Positions 1-8,190 of a stretch of 64,000 nt of DNA are shown here, piece by piece; positions within the stretch are counted from its first letter, which is position 1; each line of letters starts with the position of its first letter. The stretch spans positions 62,001 to 126,000 of the forward strand of contig CAZLGW010000009.1 in NCBI GenBank assembly GCA_964559125.1. Direction: 5' to 3'. The notes under the pieces are model-generated. The model had not been told where the DNA came from and searched no databases. It was given only the letters and a program-made list of their open reading frames with translations. Made by a program: the position numbers and the translations under genes. The stretch comes from Ravibacter sp964559125 (lineage in GTDB: Bacteria; Bacteroidota; Bacteroidia; Cytophagales; Spirosomataceae).

Positions 1-519
1 ACTTCCGTCGTCCAGTGAAACGGTCATGGGAATGATCTCCCTGTTTACCACCTCCGACATCACTTCCTCTGCCGGATTCTCCTGCAGGAAGCCTGTTGGA
101 TTGGTATCAGGCTTGCTATCGAAAGTGGTTACAGCTACCCGGCCTATTGCCACTGCCAGCAGGATACCGGCCGCCAGGCCGATCGCAGCCCGCCGGAATG
201 CCGTCCGGCCGGTCGCGGCCCGGTCTGCCCGTAAAAAATTCCGGTAAAATAAAGACCGGCTGCGCCCCGGCGCTGATTTTGCTCTTATTCCTTCGGTTAT
301 ACGACGCCATACTTCTCCCTGGCTGGAGGCAAGCTCTTCTCCATTTTCGGCTTCCTGCACGACGAGAATGAGCTTTTTCGCCCTGTCCATAAGTCCCGGA
401 TAGGCCGGATCTGATGTCATGAACTGCTGCCAGTAGGCGTCATTTTCATTGAATAATACCCACCTGACAAACGAATCGTCGTGAAGGAAATCATTTATAT
501 CAGAATAATTATATTTCAT
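1..519 (-). CDS. FecR-type anti-sigma factor, N-terminal part (runs off left edge)
   Basis: This frame is open from an ATG at 519 to the window edge, giving 173 residues without a stop. It begins MKYNYSDINDFLHDDSFVRW, a usual start for Bacteroidota FecR proteins. A short cytoplasmic sigma-binding region is followed by a membrane segment near residues 100-120 and then the start of the periplasmic FecR domain (VSLDDGS at the edge). It lies 190 bp downstream of the ECF sigma gene at 709-1308 on the same strand, which matches the usual sigma then anti-sigma order. By analogy with the two complete loci in this window, a SusC/SusD pair should follow beyond the left edge. The FecR family role is to hold or activate its sigma factor in response to an outer-membrane transducer. 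Confidence 0.85.
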   Translation of the reverse strand, partial: MKYNYSDINDFLHDDSFVRWVLFNENDAYWQQFMTSDPAYPGLMDRAKKLILVVQEAENGEELASSQGEVWRRITEGIRAKSAPGRSRSLFYRNFLRADRAATGRTAFRRAAIGLAAGILLAVAIGRVAVTTFDSKPDTNPTGFLQENPAEEVMSEVVNREIIPMTVSLDDGS

Positions 520-708
520 CGTTCCAAACGCTAGACAGGTCTCTATTTAAAGAGGTACAGCTTTTGGCAAAAACTAATCATCGCCTGATATTATTTTTTA
601 AAATATTGTTCTTCTGATTTAAAATATTGCCTGTCTGGCGTTAAGAAGTTTTTTTTAAATGGTGAAGGAGTCCGATCTGTGAAGAAACAGACCAGGAGTG
701 GCGGGCTG

Positions 709-1308
709 TTACAGAAAACAGGATATAGTAATAACGGCGTAGGGTTCGATCAGCATCCGTAGCACGGTATAAGACCGGTAAAAGAGGTTGCTAACGGCCT
801 GTTTTGAAAGCTTCATCAGCGAAGAAGTCTCTTCGAGGCTGAAACCGTGATAAAAGCGGAGCATGATGGCCTCCCGCTGTCTGGGGCTTAGCCGGGCAAT
901 GGCATCTTTTATTTTATCTGCTTTCTCGGTCAGGGTTTCCTTTTCAATCGTCTGCTGTTCGACCGACAGCGTTCCGAGGTAATCAAGAAAATCATCGATA
1001 TCTTCCGACTCTTCAAAAATATCGTTCCTTGTATTTCTCAACATCTGGTTACGTAACGCCCGGAACAGGTAAAACTTGGGTTGGTGCGCTTCCGACAAAT
1101 ATTCCCTCCGCCGCCACAGGTCGATAAATACGTCCTGGATAGCGTCTTCGACCAAATGCCGGTCTTTCAGCAGCTTCATCCCGTAGTGCGCCATAGACTT
1201 GAAGTAGTGCTGGTAAAGCTGCTCAAAAGCCTCCTGGTCGCCCCGAAGAAAGCTATCCCATATTTCGAAATCCCGCTTTTTTCCCGATAGCCGGTTGACT
1301 GAGACCAT
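709..1308 (-). CDS. ECF RNA polymerase sigma factor (locus at left edge)
   Basis: The protein has about 199 residues. Region 2 lies around the FEQLYQHYF segment and the DAIQDVFIDLW core-binding helix. Region 4 lies around LSPRQREAIMLRFYHGFSLEE with a helix-turn-helix at LMKLSKQAVSNLFYRS. This is the Bacteroidota SusC/FecR-linked ECF type. I chose the ATG at 1308 (MVSVNRLSGKK). The frame extends to an ATG at 1371, but that adds a proline-rich stretch without homology to the family start, and a promoter-like TACTTTAC on the minus strand (1376-1383) would put the transcript start near 1370. It pairs with the truncated FecR at 1-519. The long start is possible. Confidence 0.85.
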   Translation of the reverse strand: MVSVNRLSGKKRDFEIWDSFLRGDQEAFEQLYQHYFKSMAHYGMKLLKDRHLVEDAIQDVFIDLWRRREYLSEAHQPKFYLFRALRNQMLRNTRNDIFEESEDIDDFLDYLGTLSVEQQTIEKETLTEKADKIKDAIARLSPRQREAIMLRFYHGFSLEETSSLMKLSKQAVSNLFYRSYTVLRMLIEPYAVITISCFL

Positions 1309-1431
1309 ACTGAAGAATCGGTTAGTATCTTCCTGAGAAGGCCGGGAAAACCATGGCGGCCCGATCAGCATGGGTGTAAAGTAAGCGGATGTGGGGGTGA
1401 ATTACAAGAATTCAGTTAGGAAAACAAACAG

Positions 1432-2934
1432 CTATTTCTTCAACCTGTTGAGCGTATAGCAAATAAGGTTATTAGCCAGGCTGTCTCCCGATTCAGCTTT
1501 TATATTCTCTGTATTCAACTGGTATACGTAGCCTGGTTTTAAGGAACTCAGGACTAACGATACTTTCTTCCCGTCGGGAGAAACAGTTATATTTTTTACT
1601 TCAACATTCTGAACGTCCATCCGCGGAGAGCCGTATTTCGAACGATACTCATAGTAGTATCGCTGGAACTTGTAATTACCCGGATTTTTCGCGGCAGCCG
1701 GATCGACGGGCTGCGTAAAGGTCAGGTCGAAGCCATCGGACGTCAGGCTCATACTGTATATCTCCATTGGTTGTTTGCCGGTGAAGACAATGCGTTGAAT
1801 GCCTTCGTCGCCCGGCCACCCGTGAGCGGTTTGTCCCACCCACAGGCTCCCGTCGGGGGCAAAGGCCAGCCGGTTGTTCCCTTTCCTTAAGCCCTTTCCG
1901 TCAATAAAGGGAATGCAGGCACCCTGTAGTTCCCCATCCACCTTTTCCAGGATGACCCGGAGGATCCTTTCGGAATTCATTTCGCCCACAAACAGTTGTC
2001 CGGAAAAAGGCCCGAATTTCCCCTGTGTAAAATCACAAACCGGTTGGGTCGGCGATTTGGTCATAAGCCCGTGAGGGAATAATACAGCAGCCTCGGTACG
2101 CATACTATCCAGTTCTGCTATCGGAAGTTTATATGGGCTTCCCCTGTTCCAGTCCTTTTTCCATATCAGGCTACCCGGATGCCCGTAAAAATTCCCTTCC
2201 TTTACGTGGTAGAGCTTATCGGTTCCGACCCAGTCTCCGTCGTTGTCGGTAGCCAGCAAATTCCCTTCCGGGTCGAACCCGAGCCCGTTTTGGGAGCGAA
2301 ATCCCATCGCATAAGGTATCTGTTTCCCGTCGGGTGTTATTTTCATAATCCAGCCCTGGTAAGGCACAACTGAAAACTGTATGGGCCATAAGCCATTTAT
2401 ATCAAACCTGCCCCTGACTTCCGGCATCATCTTGTCACCCTCTGACGGCAGACTTATCGCATAAAACAGGTTGCCTGACTTATCCTTTACCGGCCCGTAG
2501 TTAAATTCATGATAGTTGCCGGTCAGACCGAAATCATCGGTTACCGTCTCGAAAATGTCAGCCTTTCCGTCTCCGTCGATATCCTTTACCCGCGTTAATT
2601 CCGGTCTCTGCATGATCAGAAACTCAGACTCATTAACGGCCATAAGACCGAGAGGATCATGAAGACCCTGGGCAAATAAGTTCCATTCCTTTGTATCGGG
2701 ATCGTAAAGCATCACTTCTCCCCGCTGAAAGCAGGCTACCAGGCGTCCGTCCGGTAAAAAGTCAAGCCCACCCGTTTCACAGGTAAGCCAGTCGGGGGTG
2801 TCGATAGTTTGTATTTCGTAAGACGTATCTGACCTCCCAAAAGAAGTATCTGTGGCAGGTTTATTTTTATGGGATGAGCAGGCGGAAAACAGCAACATGT
2901 TTGCCGTTAAAAGGCTAAAAACGGATAATTTCAT
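1432..2934 (-). CDS. Lipoprotein beta-propeller, sugar-dehydrogenase-like, with C-terminal Ig-like domain
   Basis: This 500-residue protein has a lipoprotein signal (LLFSACSS, Cys near residue 19). Residues about 45-390 look like a six-bladed propeller related to PVC-type membrane-bound dehydrogenases and soluble aldose sugar dehydrogenases: repeated DGRLVA, DPEGNLLATDNDGDW and APDGSLWVG turns, plus a calcium-type DIDGDGKAD loop. The C-terminal 100 residues (FTQPVDPAAAKNPGNY onward) form an Ig-like/SbsA-type sandwich. Its ATG overlaps the stop of the cupredoxin gene (ATGA, 2931-2934), so the two are translationally coupled. It is the last gene of locus B. A PQQ-dependent sugar oxidation role fits the fold, but no heme site is present and cofactor residues cannot be judged by eye. 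It could also be a binding or lactonase-like propeller. Confidence 0.75.
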   Translation of the reverse strand: MKLSVFSLLTANMLLFSACSSHKNKPATDTSFGRSDTSYEIQTIDTPDWLTCETGGLDFLPDGRLVACFQRGEVMLYDPDTKEWNLFAQGLHDPLGLMAVNESEFLIMQRPELTRVKDIDGDGKADIFETVTDDFGLTGNYHEFNYGPVKDKSGNLFYAISLPSEGDKMMPEVRGRFDINGLWPIQFSVVPYQGWIMKITPDGKQIPYAMGFRSQNGLGFDPEGNLLATDNDGDWVGTDKLYHVKEGNFYGHPGSLIWKKDWNRGSPYKLPIAELDSMRTEAAVLFPHGLMTKSPTQPVCDFTQGKFGPFSGQLFVGEMNSERILRVILEKVDGELQGACIPFIDGKGLRKGNNRLAFAPDGSLWVGQTAHGWPGDEGIQRIVFTGKQPMEIYSMSLTSDGFDLTFTQPVDPAAAKNPGNYKFQRYYYEYRSKYGSPRMDVQNVEVKNITVSPDGKKVSLVLSSLKPGYVYQLNTENIKAESGDSLANNLICYTLNRLKK

Positions 2935-4028
2935 AATTTCTTCCTGGTCATAGTGATTGTAAACCGGATATTTTCTCCGGCAGGAAATTCCAGTTTTCCA
3001 TCTACCGGTTTACCCACGGAAGAAGTATAGTCGACCCCATCGTCAGCAGTAGAAACAAACCAGATAGTTCTGTCACTTTTCGGGATCCTGAAAGTCCTGG
3101 ATAAACCAGACCCGTCTTCATTTTCCTTTAACAGTTCATACACGTCTATACCATTGATAGTATAATGAAATTCAGGATACCTGTCAACCAGGGAATAACC
3201 CTTGAATTGTACGGTTGGGATATTTCCGGGCTTATCCGGATGTAAAGGATAGCGGGTTTTATTCTTAAAAAAAACAGTTCCTTCAATCTTTGCATAAGCC
3301 TGGAAATGCCCTTTCCATATTTCGGTATTATCCAGAAATCCGCCCTCCCAGGCATACCGTAAATGACAGGTCGCCGCATCCCAGCAATAAGATACGTTTT
3401 GAGGGAGATTTACGGCGATAGCAGCCGGACTGGCATCCGGCACTAAAATCCTGTACAGAAATGGCGGTTCCTTTGTATAGGGAGGCGCCGGTTTGGAACT
3501 ATGGGAAGCATGATCGCCATGCCGAACATCGTCAGGAGGAATATTAGGGTCGCTTTCCAGCGGGGGCATCGCGCTATTGGTTACATACATCGCTCCAAAC
3601 ATCACTAGACCATGGCCCGGATAGGTACATACGTAAGGATAAATACCCTCTTTTTCCGGGACTGTAAACAGCAGTGAAGTTGTCTCACCCGGGCCTATCA
3701 ACTTTGTACTCCACAGCACCTTTGAAGTCGCGGGTACATAATGCCTATCCGGCCCCATGTCACCCAGCTCCAGTGCGGCGTTAGCTACTTCTACTCTTGC
3801 GCCGGGCTCGGTAATGACCAGGTTATGGAGCATATCGTCCTTATTGGCTAAAACCAGTTTTACTTTTGCCCCGGGTTTCACCTGAAACCGAACCTTATCG
3901 AATTTAAGCCCTCCAACTGTATTGATCGAAATAGTCGTTAATGAGTCCTGCTTCTGCTGTGCGGCCGCCGGCAGAAGCAGCATCCATACAAACATCCCCA
4001 AAAACAACCATCCTTTAAAAATGACCAT
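2931..4028 (-). CDS. Secreted azurin-like cupredoxin with conserved C-terminal domain
   Basis: This 365-residue protein has a signal peptide (residues 1-23, ending PAAAQ). Residues 30-150 form a type 1 copper domain with all azurin ligands at azurin spacing: His68, Cys134, His139 and Met143 (Cys-x4-His-x3-Met). Residues about 195-365 form a separate domain around CWDAATCHLRYAWEGGFLD. I associate this domain with proteins neighbouring PVC-type propeller dehydrogenases, but its function is unknown to me. Blue copper proteins carry single electrons in the periplasm. Next to an FMN oxidase and propeller dehydrogenases, this one probably accepts electrons from them. It sits in locus B between the YVTN propeller (31 bp upstream) and the propeller lipoprotein (4-bp overlap). 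Confidence 0.85.
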   Translation of the reverse strand: MVIFKGWLFLGMFVWMLLLPAAAQQKQDSLTTISINTVGGLKFDKVRFQVKPGAKVKLVLANKDDMLHNLVITEPGARVEVANAALELGDMGPDRHYVPATSKVLWSTKLIGPGETTSLLFTVPEKEGIYPYVCTYPGHGLVMFGAMYVTNSAMPPLESDPNIPPDDVRHGDHASHSSKPAPPYTKEPPFLYRILVPDASPAAIAVNLPQNVSYCWDAATCHLRYAWEGGFLDNTEIWKGHFQAYAKIEGTVFFKNKTRYPLHPDKPGNIPTVQFKGYSLVDRYPEFHYTINGIDVYELLKENEDGSGLSRTFRIPKSDRTIWFVSTADDGVDYTSSVGKPVDGKLEFPAGENIRFTITMTRKKL

Positions 4029-4058
4029 AATCGTCCGGAATAAATAACAACATCACTT

Positions 4059-5120
4059 TTATTTTCCAGGCGGAAACCATATCGCCATCGGATCCGGACC
4101 TAACCCTGTTTTTATGGTGGAAACTACTTCAAGTTTCTGCATATCGATGACATGTACACCATCGGAACCTTCTGCTTTCAGTTTTAACTCTTCGGTACCG
4201 TCTGCCAGCACTTTTGCATCCTGCGAATCTTCACACCCAATAAATGCATATTTACGATCCGGTGAAATCTCAATCCCGATAGCGCGGTCACCTACCCTGA
4301 TCCGCTTGATCTCCTTCCGGTTGGGGACATCATAAACAATCAGCTCTCCTTCCTGTGTCCAACTGGTGATCAGTGCTATCTTGTCGTCGTTTGTAAACCG
4401 GATACGTTTGATGATGCCCGGGCATTTAATGGTCTCGACAACTTTATTTGCCGCTACATCTACGACAGATATAGTCTCATCGGTTTCATTGGTAACCCAA
4501 AGCTGCTTTCCATCGGAGGTGAATGCCATTCCCCCGGCGCCTCTCCCGGTTTTAATGAGCGTGATCAACTTCCCCGACGCCCGGTCGATTACGGATACAT
4601 CGGCTGAAGTTATGTTCCCTGTATATAATGTCTTATTATCGGGCGATACATATACCATGTGCGAAATCTTCCCATGCGTCGGGATTGCCCGGGTTACCTC
4701 GTTGGTCCTGGTATCTATTTCAACGACAAGCCCACTTTGGCCGGCGGTAAAATAGGCGTTCTTCCCGTCAGGGGCTATTGCTGCTCCATGTATACGTACA
4801 TATTCTCCGGTGTGGATCTGCTTAACCAGCTTCCTTTTTACAAGATCGATTACCGAAATGGTATTTCCCGGAGGGTTATAGCTGCTTAAATAAGCAAATC
4901 GCCTGTCTGCCGTAAGTACTATCTCGTGCGGGTTTGGACCGGTAGGGATCGTTTCCTTCACCTTAAATGTAGCCGGATCAACATACGACAAAGTATTGGA
5001 ATGCTTGTTGGCTACCAGAAGAATGGGCTTGGCTTTTTTCTTTACGGAATCCCCGCTTCGCGTAAACGCAGCACCGAGCATGCATACGATAGCAATTGTT
5101 AATGACAGGCAATATTTCAT
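4059..5120 (-). CDS. Secreted YVTN-type beta-propeller protein
   Basis: From the ATG at 5120 this gives 353 residues with a signal peptide (MKYCLSLTIAIVCMLGAAFTRS). The frame extends further to 5189, but that would overlap the hydroxyacid oxidase gene and add no family sequence. The body is seven-bladed, with repeats such as NTLSYVDPATFKVKETI, NTISVIDLVKRKLVKQI, DVSVIDRASGKLITLI and ETISVVDVAANKVVETI. These are typical of YVTN/YncE-like propellers related to the cytochrome cd1 propeller fold. No heme motif is present. YncE-like proteins are periplasmic scaffolds or binding proteins. In locus B it lies between a hydroxyacid oxidase and a cupredoxin, so a role in docking or redox partnering is an inference. 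Confidence 0.85.
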   Translation of the reverse strand: MKYCLSLTIAIVCMLGAAFTRSGDSVKKKAKPILLVANKHSNTLSYVDPATFKVKETIPTGPNPHEIVLTADRRFAYLSSYNPPGNTISVIDLVKRKLVKQIHTGEYVRIHGAAIAPDGKNAYFTAGQSGLVVEIDTRTNEVTRAIPTHGKISHMVYVSPDNKTLYTGNITSADVSVIDRASGKLITLIKTGRGAGGMAFTSDGKQLWVTNETDETISVVDVAANKVVETIKCPGIIKRIRFTNDDKIALITSWTQEGELIVYDVPNRKEIKRIRVGDRAIGIEISPDRKYAFIGCEDSQDAKVLADGTEELKLKAEGSDGVHVIDMQKLEVVSTIKTGLGPDPMAIWFPPGK

Positions 5121-5166
5121 GTGTTTTATTTTTAAAATGACTATTACTATTTGTATCTGGTTATGA

Positions 5167-6282
5167 TCATCTCTCATTGCACCAGGCAATATGACCTGGC
5201 GATATCTTATCCAGGGCAGGCGTTCCGGCCAGTTTCATATCTCTGATTAACTCATCTTTGAGTATTTCAAGAGTGAGTTCAACTCCTTTTTGTCCGTATG
5301 CCCCCAAACCCCAGCAAAAAGGTCTTCCTATACAGACAGCTTTCGCTCCCAGGGCCAAAGCCTTGAAAATATCTGTCCCTCTCCTGATCCCGCCGTCTAT
5401 CAACACCGGTATCTTATCTTTTACGATATCGATAATTTCCGGCAGGCAATCAATCGTAGCCCTGTTGCTTTCAAGCTGGCGTCCGCCGTGATTTGATACG
5501 ATTATACCGTCGGCTCCGTTTTCATAAGCTAAACGGGCATCCTCGCTGGTTACTATCCCCTTCAATACTATTTTCATTTTTGTGCTCTTCTTTAGCCAAC
5601 CTACAATGTCCCACGTCATTCCGGCATCCAGTATCCCCACTCCCTTTGGCAGGATACCTTCATAATTAGCCTTCTTCAGAATACCAAAGTCTATCAGGCT
5701 GAATTTCTCCCTCTTACCTACCACAGGACTATCCACTGTAAGCACCAATACCTTGCACCCCGCCTGCTCCGCTCTTTCAATGAGTCTTTTAGTCACATCC
5801 CGAACTGGCGTAGCATATAGCTGAAACCATATATCGGCTCCTGATTCTGAGGCTATTTCATTAATCGAGAAGTTAGAAAGGGAGGAGGCAATCATAGTAT
5901 GATTTACCTTTTTTGCGGCTTTTGCAGTAGCTATTTCTCCGTCAGTATGAAAATACCTCTGATTGGCTACCGGGCTAAGTAATACAGGGTTATCCAATAC
6001 CTTATCAAACAATTGTACCCGGGTAGAAATTGTCCTGACATCTACCAGTCTTCTCGCCCGGATCTGAATTTTACGGAATGCTTCAGTATTGGCCTTTATA
6101 GTAAGCAGGTCGTCCGCTCCGCCGTTCAGATACAGAAAGGGATCTTCTCCCATTCTCCTCTTCGCCAGTTGCTCAAGCTCATATAAGCTCTCAGGATAAA
6201 CTTCACCGGAAAAATATGACGCATGCGCCGGAACAGCAAAAGAGGACAACCCGAGCCACTTGAAAAATAATCTTCTTTCCAT
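5167..6282 (-). CDS. Tat-exported FMN-dependent alpha-hydroxy-acid oxidase/dehydrogenase
   Basis: This 371-residue protein belongs to the FMN-dependent L-2-hydroxyacid family (glycolate oxidase, lactate oxidase, LldD). The glycolate-oxidase catalytic set can be matched: Tyr51, Tyr156, Asp184, Lys241, His265 and Arg268, the last two within SNHGGRQLE. The family oxidises an L-2-hydroxyacid to a 2-oxoacid and passes electrons to oxygen, a quinone or a protein carrier. The N-terminus (ERRLFFKWLGLSSFAVPAHA) looks like a twin-arginine signal, which would export the folded FMN protein. That is unusual, because most family members are cytoplasmic. The azurin-like cupredoxin in the same operon is a plausible acceptor (inference). 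It is 28 bp downstream of the serine hydrolase gene. The substrate cannot be told from sequence. Confidence 0.88.
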   Translation of the reverse strand: MERRLFFKWLGLSSFAVPAHASYFSGEVYPESLYELEQLAKRRMGEDPFLYLNGGADDLLTIKANTEAFRKIQIRARRLVDVRTISTRVQLFDKVLDNPVLLSPVANQRYFHTDGEIATAKAAKKVNHTMIASSLSNFSINEIASESGADIWFQLYATPVRDVTKRLIERAEQAGCKVLVLTVDSPVVGKREKFSLIDFGILKKANYEGILPKGVGILDAGMTWDIVGWLKKSTKMKIVLKGIVTSEDARLAYENGADGIIVSNHGGRQLESNRATIDCLPEIIDIVKDKIPVLIDGGIRRGTDIFKALALGAKAVCIGRPFCWGLGAYGQKGVELTLEILKDELIRDMKLAGTPALDKISPGHIAWCNER

Positions 6283-6309
6283 AAACTATACTTAGCGCAG
6301 CATATCCTT

Positions 6310-8181
6310 TTAATTATTCTGCAATTCGGTCATTGATATAGATTCAATCTTCAATTCCAGTGATTGTTCTTCATTGATTTTGGAAGCAATATCACACAAA
6401 GTCAGACCAAATTGCCTGGCCTGCCTGTGATAAACTCCAAAAGGTTTGAGCTTATCTGCCAGGTTTTTGATGTCAATAAATTTATTGCCTAAGGGGTTCG
6501 GGAAATCGACAATCGCATATTTCAACTGGTGATCGGACGCGCTTTGAAGTGTGTGCCCCAAAACACTGGCGGTAAACCAGAACGAATCCTCCGAACAATT
6601 CTCAGAAATCTTCAACCCGAATACAATCGTTTTTGAGTTATGAATCATCCCGGGTAAAATCCACAGGCAGTCGCGGGTCAGTGCATAAACCGGGGCGCCT
6701 GTGTATGCATCTGTTTTAAGCGGTTCGGGGACAAATTGTTTGCTTTCGCTCCCGGATTCTACCGACGATTCGTCCGGGAAGTATAGTGCCGCAATTTCGA
6801 TCCCGTTTCTTTTAAGCTGCGCCGGTAACCCATTGGGGTTGTCAATCTCCTCCCGGGAAGCGATCAGCGCTATCTTATTCTCCTTCAAAGCCGCCAATGA
6901 AACAGGAACAGCATGCTGACGGGTTGAAAATTTAATCTTCTGATCGTAATACAACGACAGTGTTTCGTTTTTACGCTGAATAGAATTAACCGCAACAACT
7001 CCTATTCCTGCCGCTACAGGATAGATATTCGGGGTTCTGCCAAACGGATGACGGCGATTGCCCAGCATGACGACAAAAAGGTCCAGCCTGGGGTCGATCC
7101 AGATCGAAGTACCGGTCCATCCGCCATGCCCGAGCGCATCCGGCGACATATTCCAGGGCCGGTTCTTCGATCCTGATCTTTTATCCCAGAGCAGCCCTCT
7201 CACCCCTACATTCATAAACTGTGACTCCGTTATCTTTTCGTATGTCTTCGAACTGAAAAGCTTAACTTCCGAGCCGTCTTTTTTAACAAACGTTCCCTTA
7301 CCGAGCCACAGCGCAGACAGGATGGCGAGGTCAGGCGCAGTCGAAAATAGTCCCGTGTCCCCGGCCACACCGCCGAGATTATACGTATTAAAATCATTGA
7401 CTACGCCTTTATACCATACGCCATCCCGCATTTCCGTTGCAGCCGTCCGTTCCACCCGCGTTATGTCAGGATTATACATAGTATCCCGCATCCCCAGGGG
7501 TTTATAAATATTATCCGAAGTAAAATCACGCAGGTTCTGACCGGAAACCTTTTCGACAATATGCCCCAGCATCAACGGGTTATTGTCGTTATAGTCATAT
7601 TTCTCGCCTACGGGAAAAATAAGGTCAAGTGAACAGAGCACCTTAAAAAGATATTCTTTCGTACCTCTTACATCTGCACCGTAATAGCCGATCCCGGACG
7701 TATGTGTCAGAAGATGCCTGAGTGTAATCTTGTCCTTACCCTTACTCCCGAACTCCGGGAAATATTTGACAACCAGGTCGTCAGGCGAGACTTTTCCCTG
7801 ATCGATAACGACGGCCATGGCTGTTGCCGCAGCCGCAACCTTTGTTACCGAAGCCAGATCAAAGATGGTATCCAATGTAATTTTTTCCTTCTGCGGGTAC
7901 AACTGCCTGTTACCGTATCCCTTAAGGAAGCCCATTTTATTTCCCCGCCCGATGGCCACTACAGCCCCCGGCGTATGGCCGATGGCGATCGCCTCTTCAA
8001 CAAGTATATCGACCTCTCTGAGAATTTCAGGATCCATACCCAAAGAACCGGGCGATACCAGCCCGAGCCATTCCGGCGGGAACTTCCCGGCTTTTACCGG
8101 CGGGGGAGCGAAAGACTCGGGCAACCCGCCGGCAATACCTGCAACAGCCAGGTGTTTGATAAAATTTCTGCGATCTGACAT
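6310..8181 (-). CDS. Class C beta-lactamase-family serine hydrolase with degenerate NamZ-like (DUF1343) C-terminal domain
   Basis: This 623-residue protein has a Tat-like signal (DRRNFIKHLAVAGIAGG). Residues 40-410 are a complete serine hydrolase of the beta-lactamase/YbbE-AmlB type: Ser111-x-x-Lys114 (SVTK), a YND triad from Tyr197, and an HGGWTG third motif. Residues about 425-620 resemble the first part of NamZ/DUF1343 exo-N-acetylmuramidases. Recognisable blocks are IALIASREEIDNPNG, TGAPVYAL, AIVDFPNPLG and FGLTLCDIA. In NamZ the catalytic Glu-His lies in a PEHGFRG motif; here the equivalent is PDESSVESG, so the tail is probably inactive. YbbE-like and NamZ genes are neighbours in some bacteria. 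The stop is 27 bp before the oxidase gene and the start is 9 bp after SusD. Substrate unknown; an esterase or peptidase role is possible. Confidence 0.85.
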   Translation of the reverse strand: MSDRRNFIKHLAVAGIAGGLPESFAPPPVKAGKFPPEWLGLVSPGSLGMDPEILREVDILVEEAIAIGHTPGAVVAIGRGNKMGFLKGYGNRQLYPQKEKITLDTIFDLASVTKVAAAATAMAVVIDQGKVSPDDLVVKYFPEFGSKGKDKITLRHLLTHTSGIGYYGADVRGTKEYLFKVLCSLDLIFPVGEKYDYNDNNPLMLGHIVEKVSGQNLRDFTSDNIYKPLGMRDTMYNPDITRVERTAATEMRDGVWYKGVVNDFNTYNLGGVAGDTGLFSTAPDLAILSALWLGKGTFVKKDGSEVKLFSSKTYEKITESQFMNVGVRGLLWDKRSGSKNRPWNMSPDALGHGGWTGTSIWIDPRLDLFVVMLGNRRHPFGRTPNIYPVAAGIGVVAVNSIQRKNETLSLYYDQKIKFSTRQHAVPVSLAALKENKIALIASREEIDNPNGLPAQLKRNGIEIAALYFPDESSVESGSESKQFVPEPLKTDAYTGAPVYALTRDCLWILPGMIHNSKTIVFGLKISENCSEDSFWFTASVLGHTLQSASDHQLKYAIVDFPNPLGNKFIDIKNLADKLKPFGVYHRQARQFGLTLCDIASKINEEQSLELKIESISMTELQNN

Positions 8182-8190
8182 ACCAGATAA

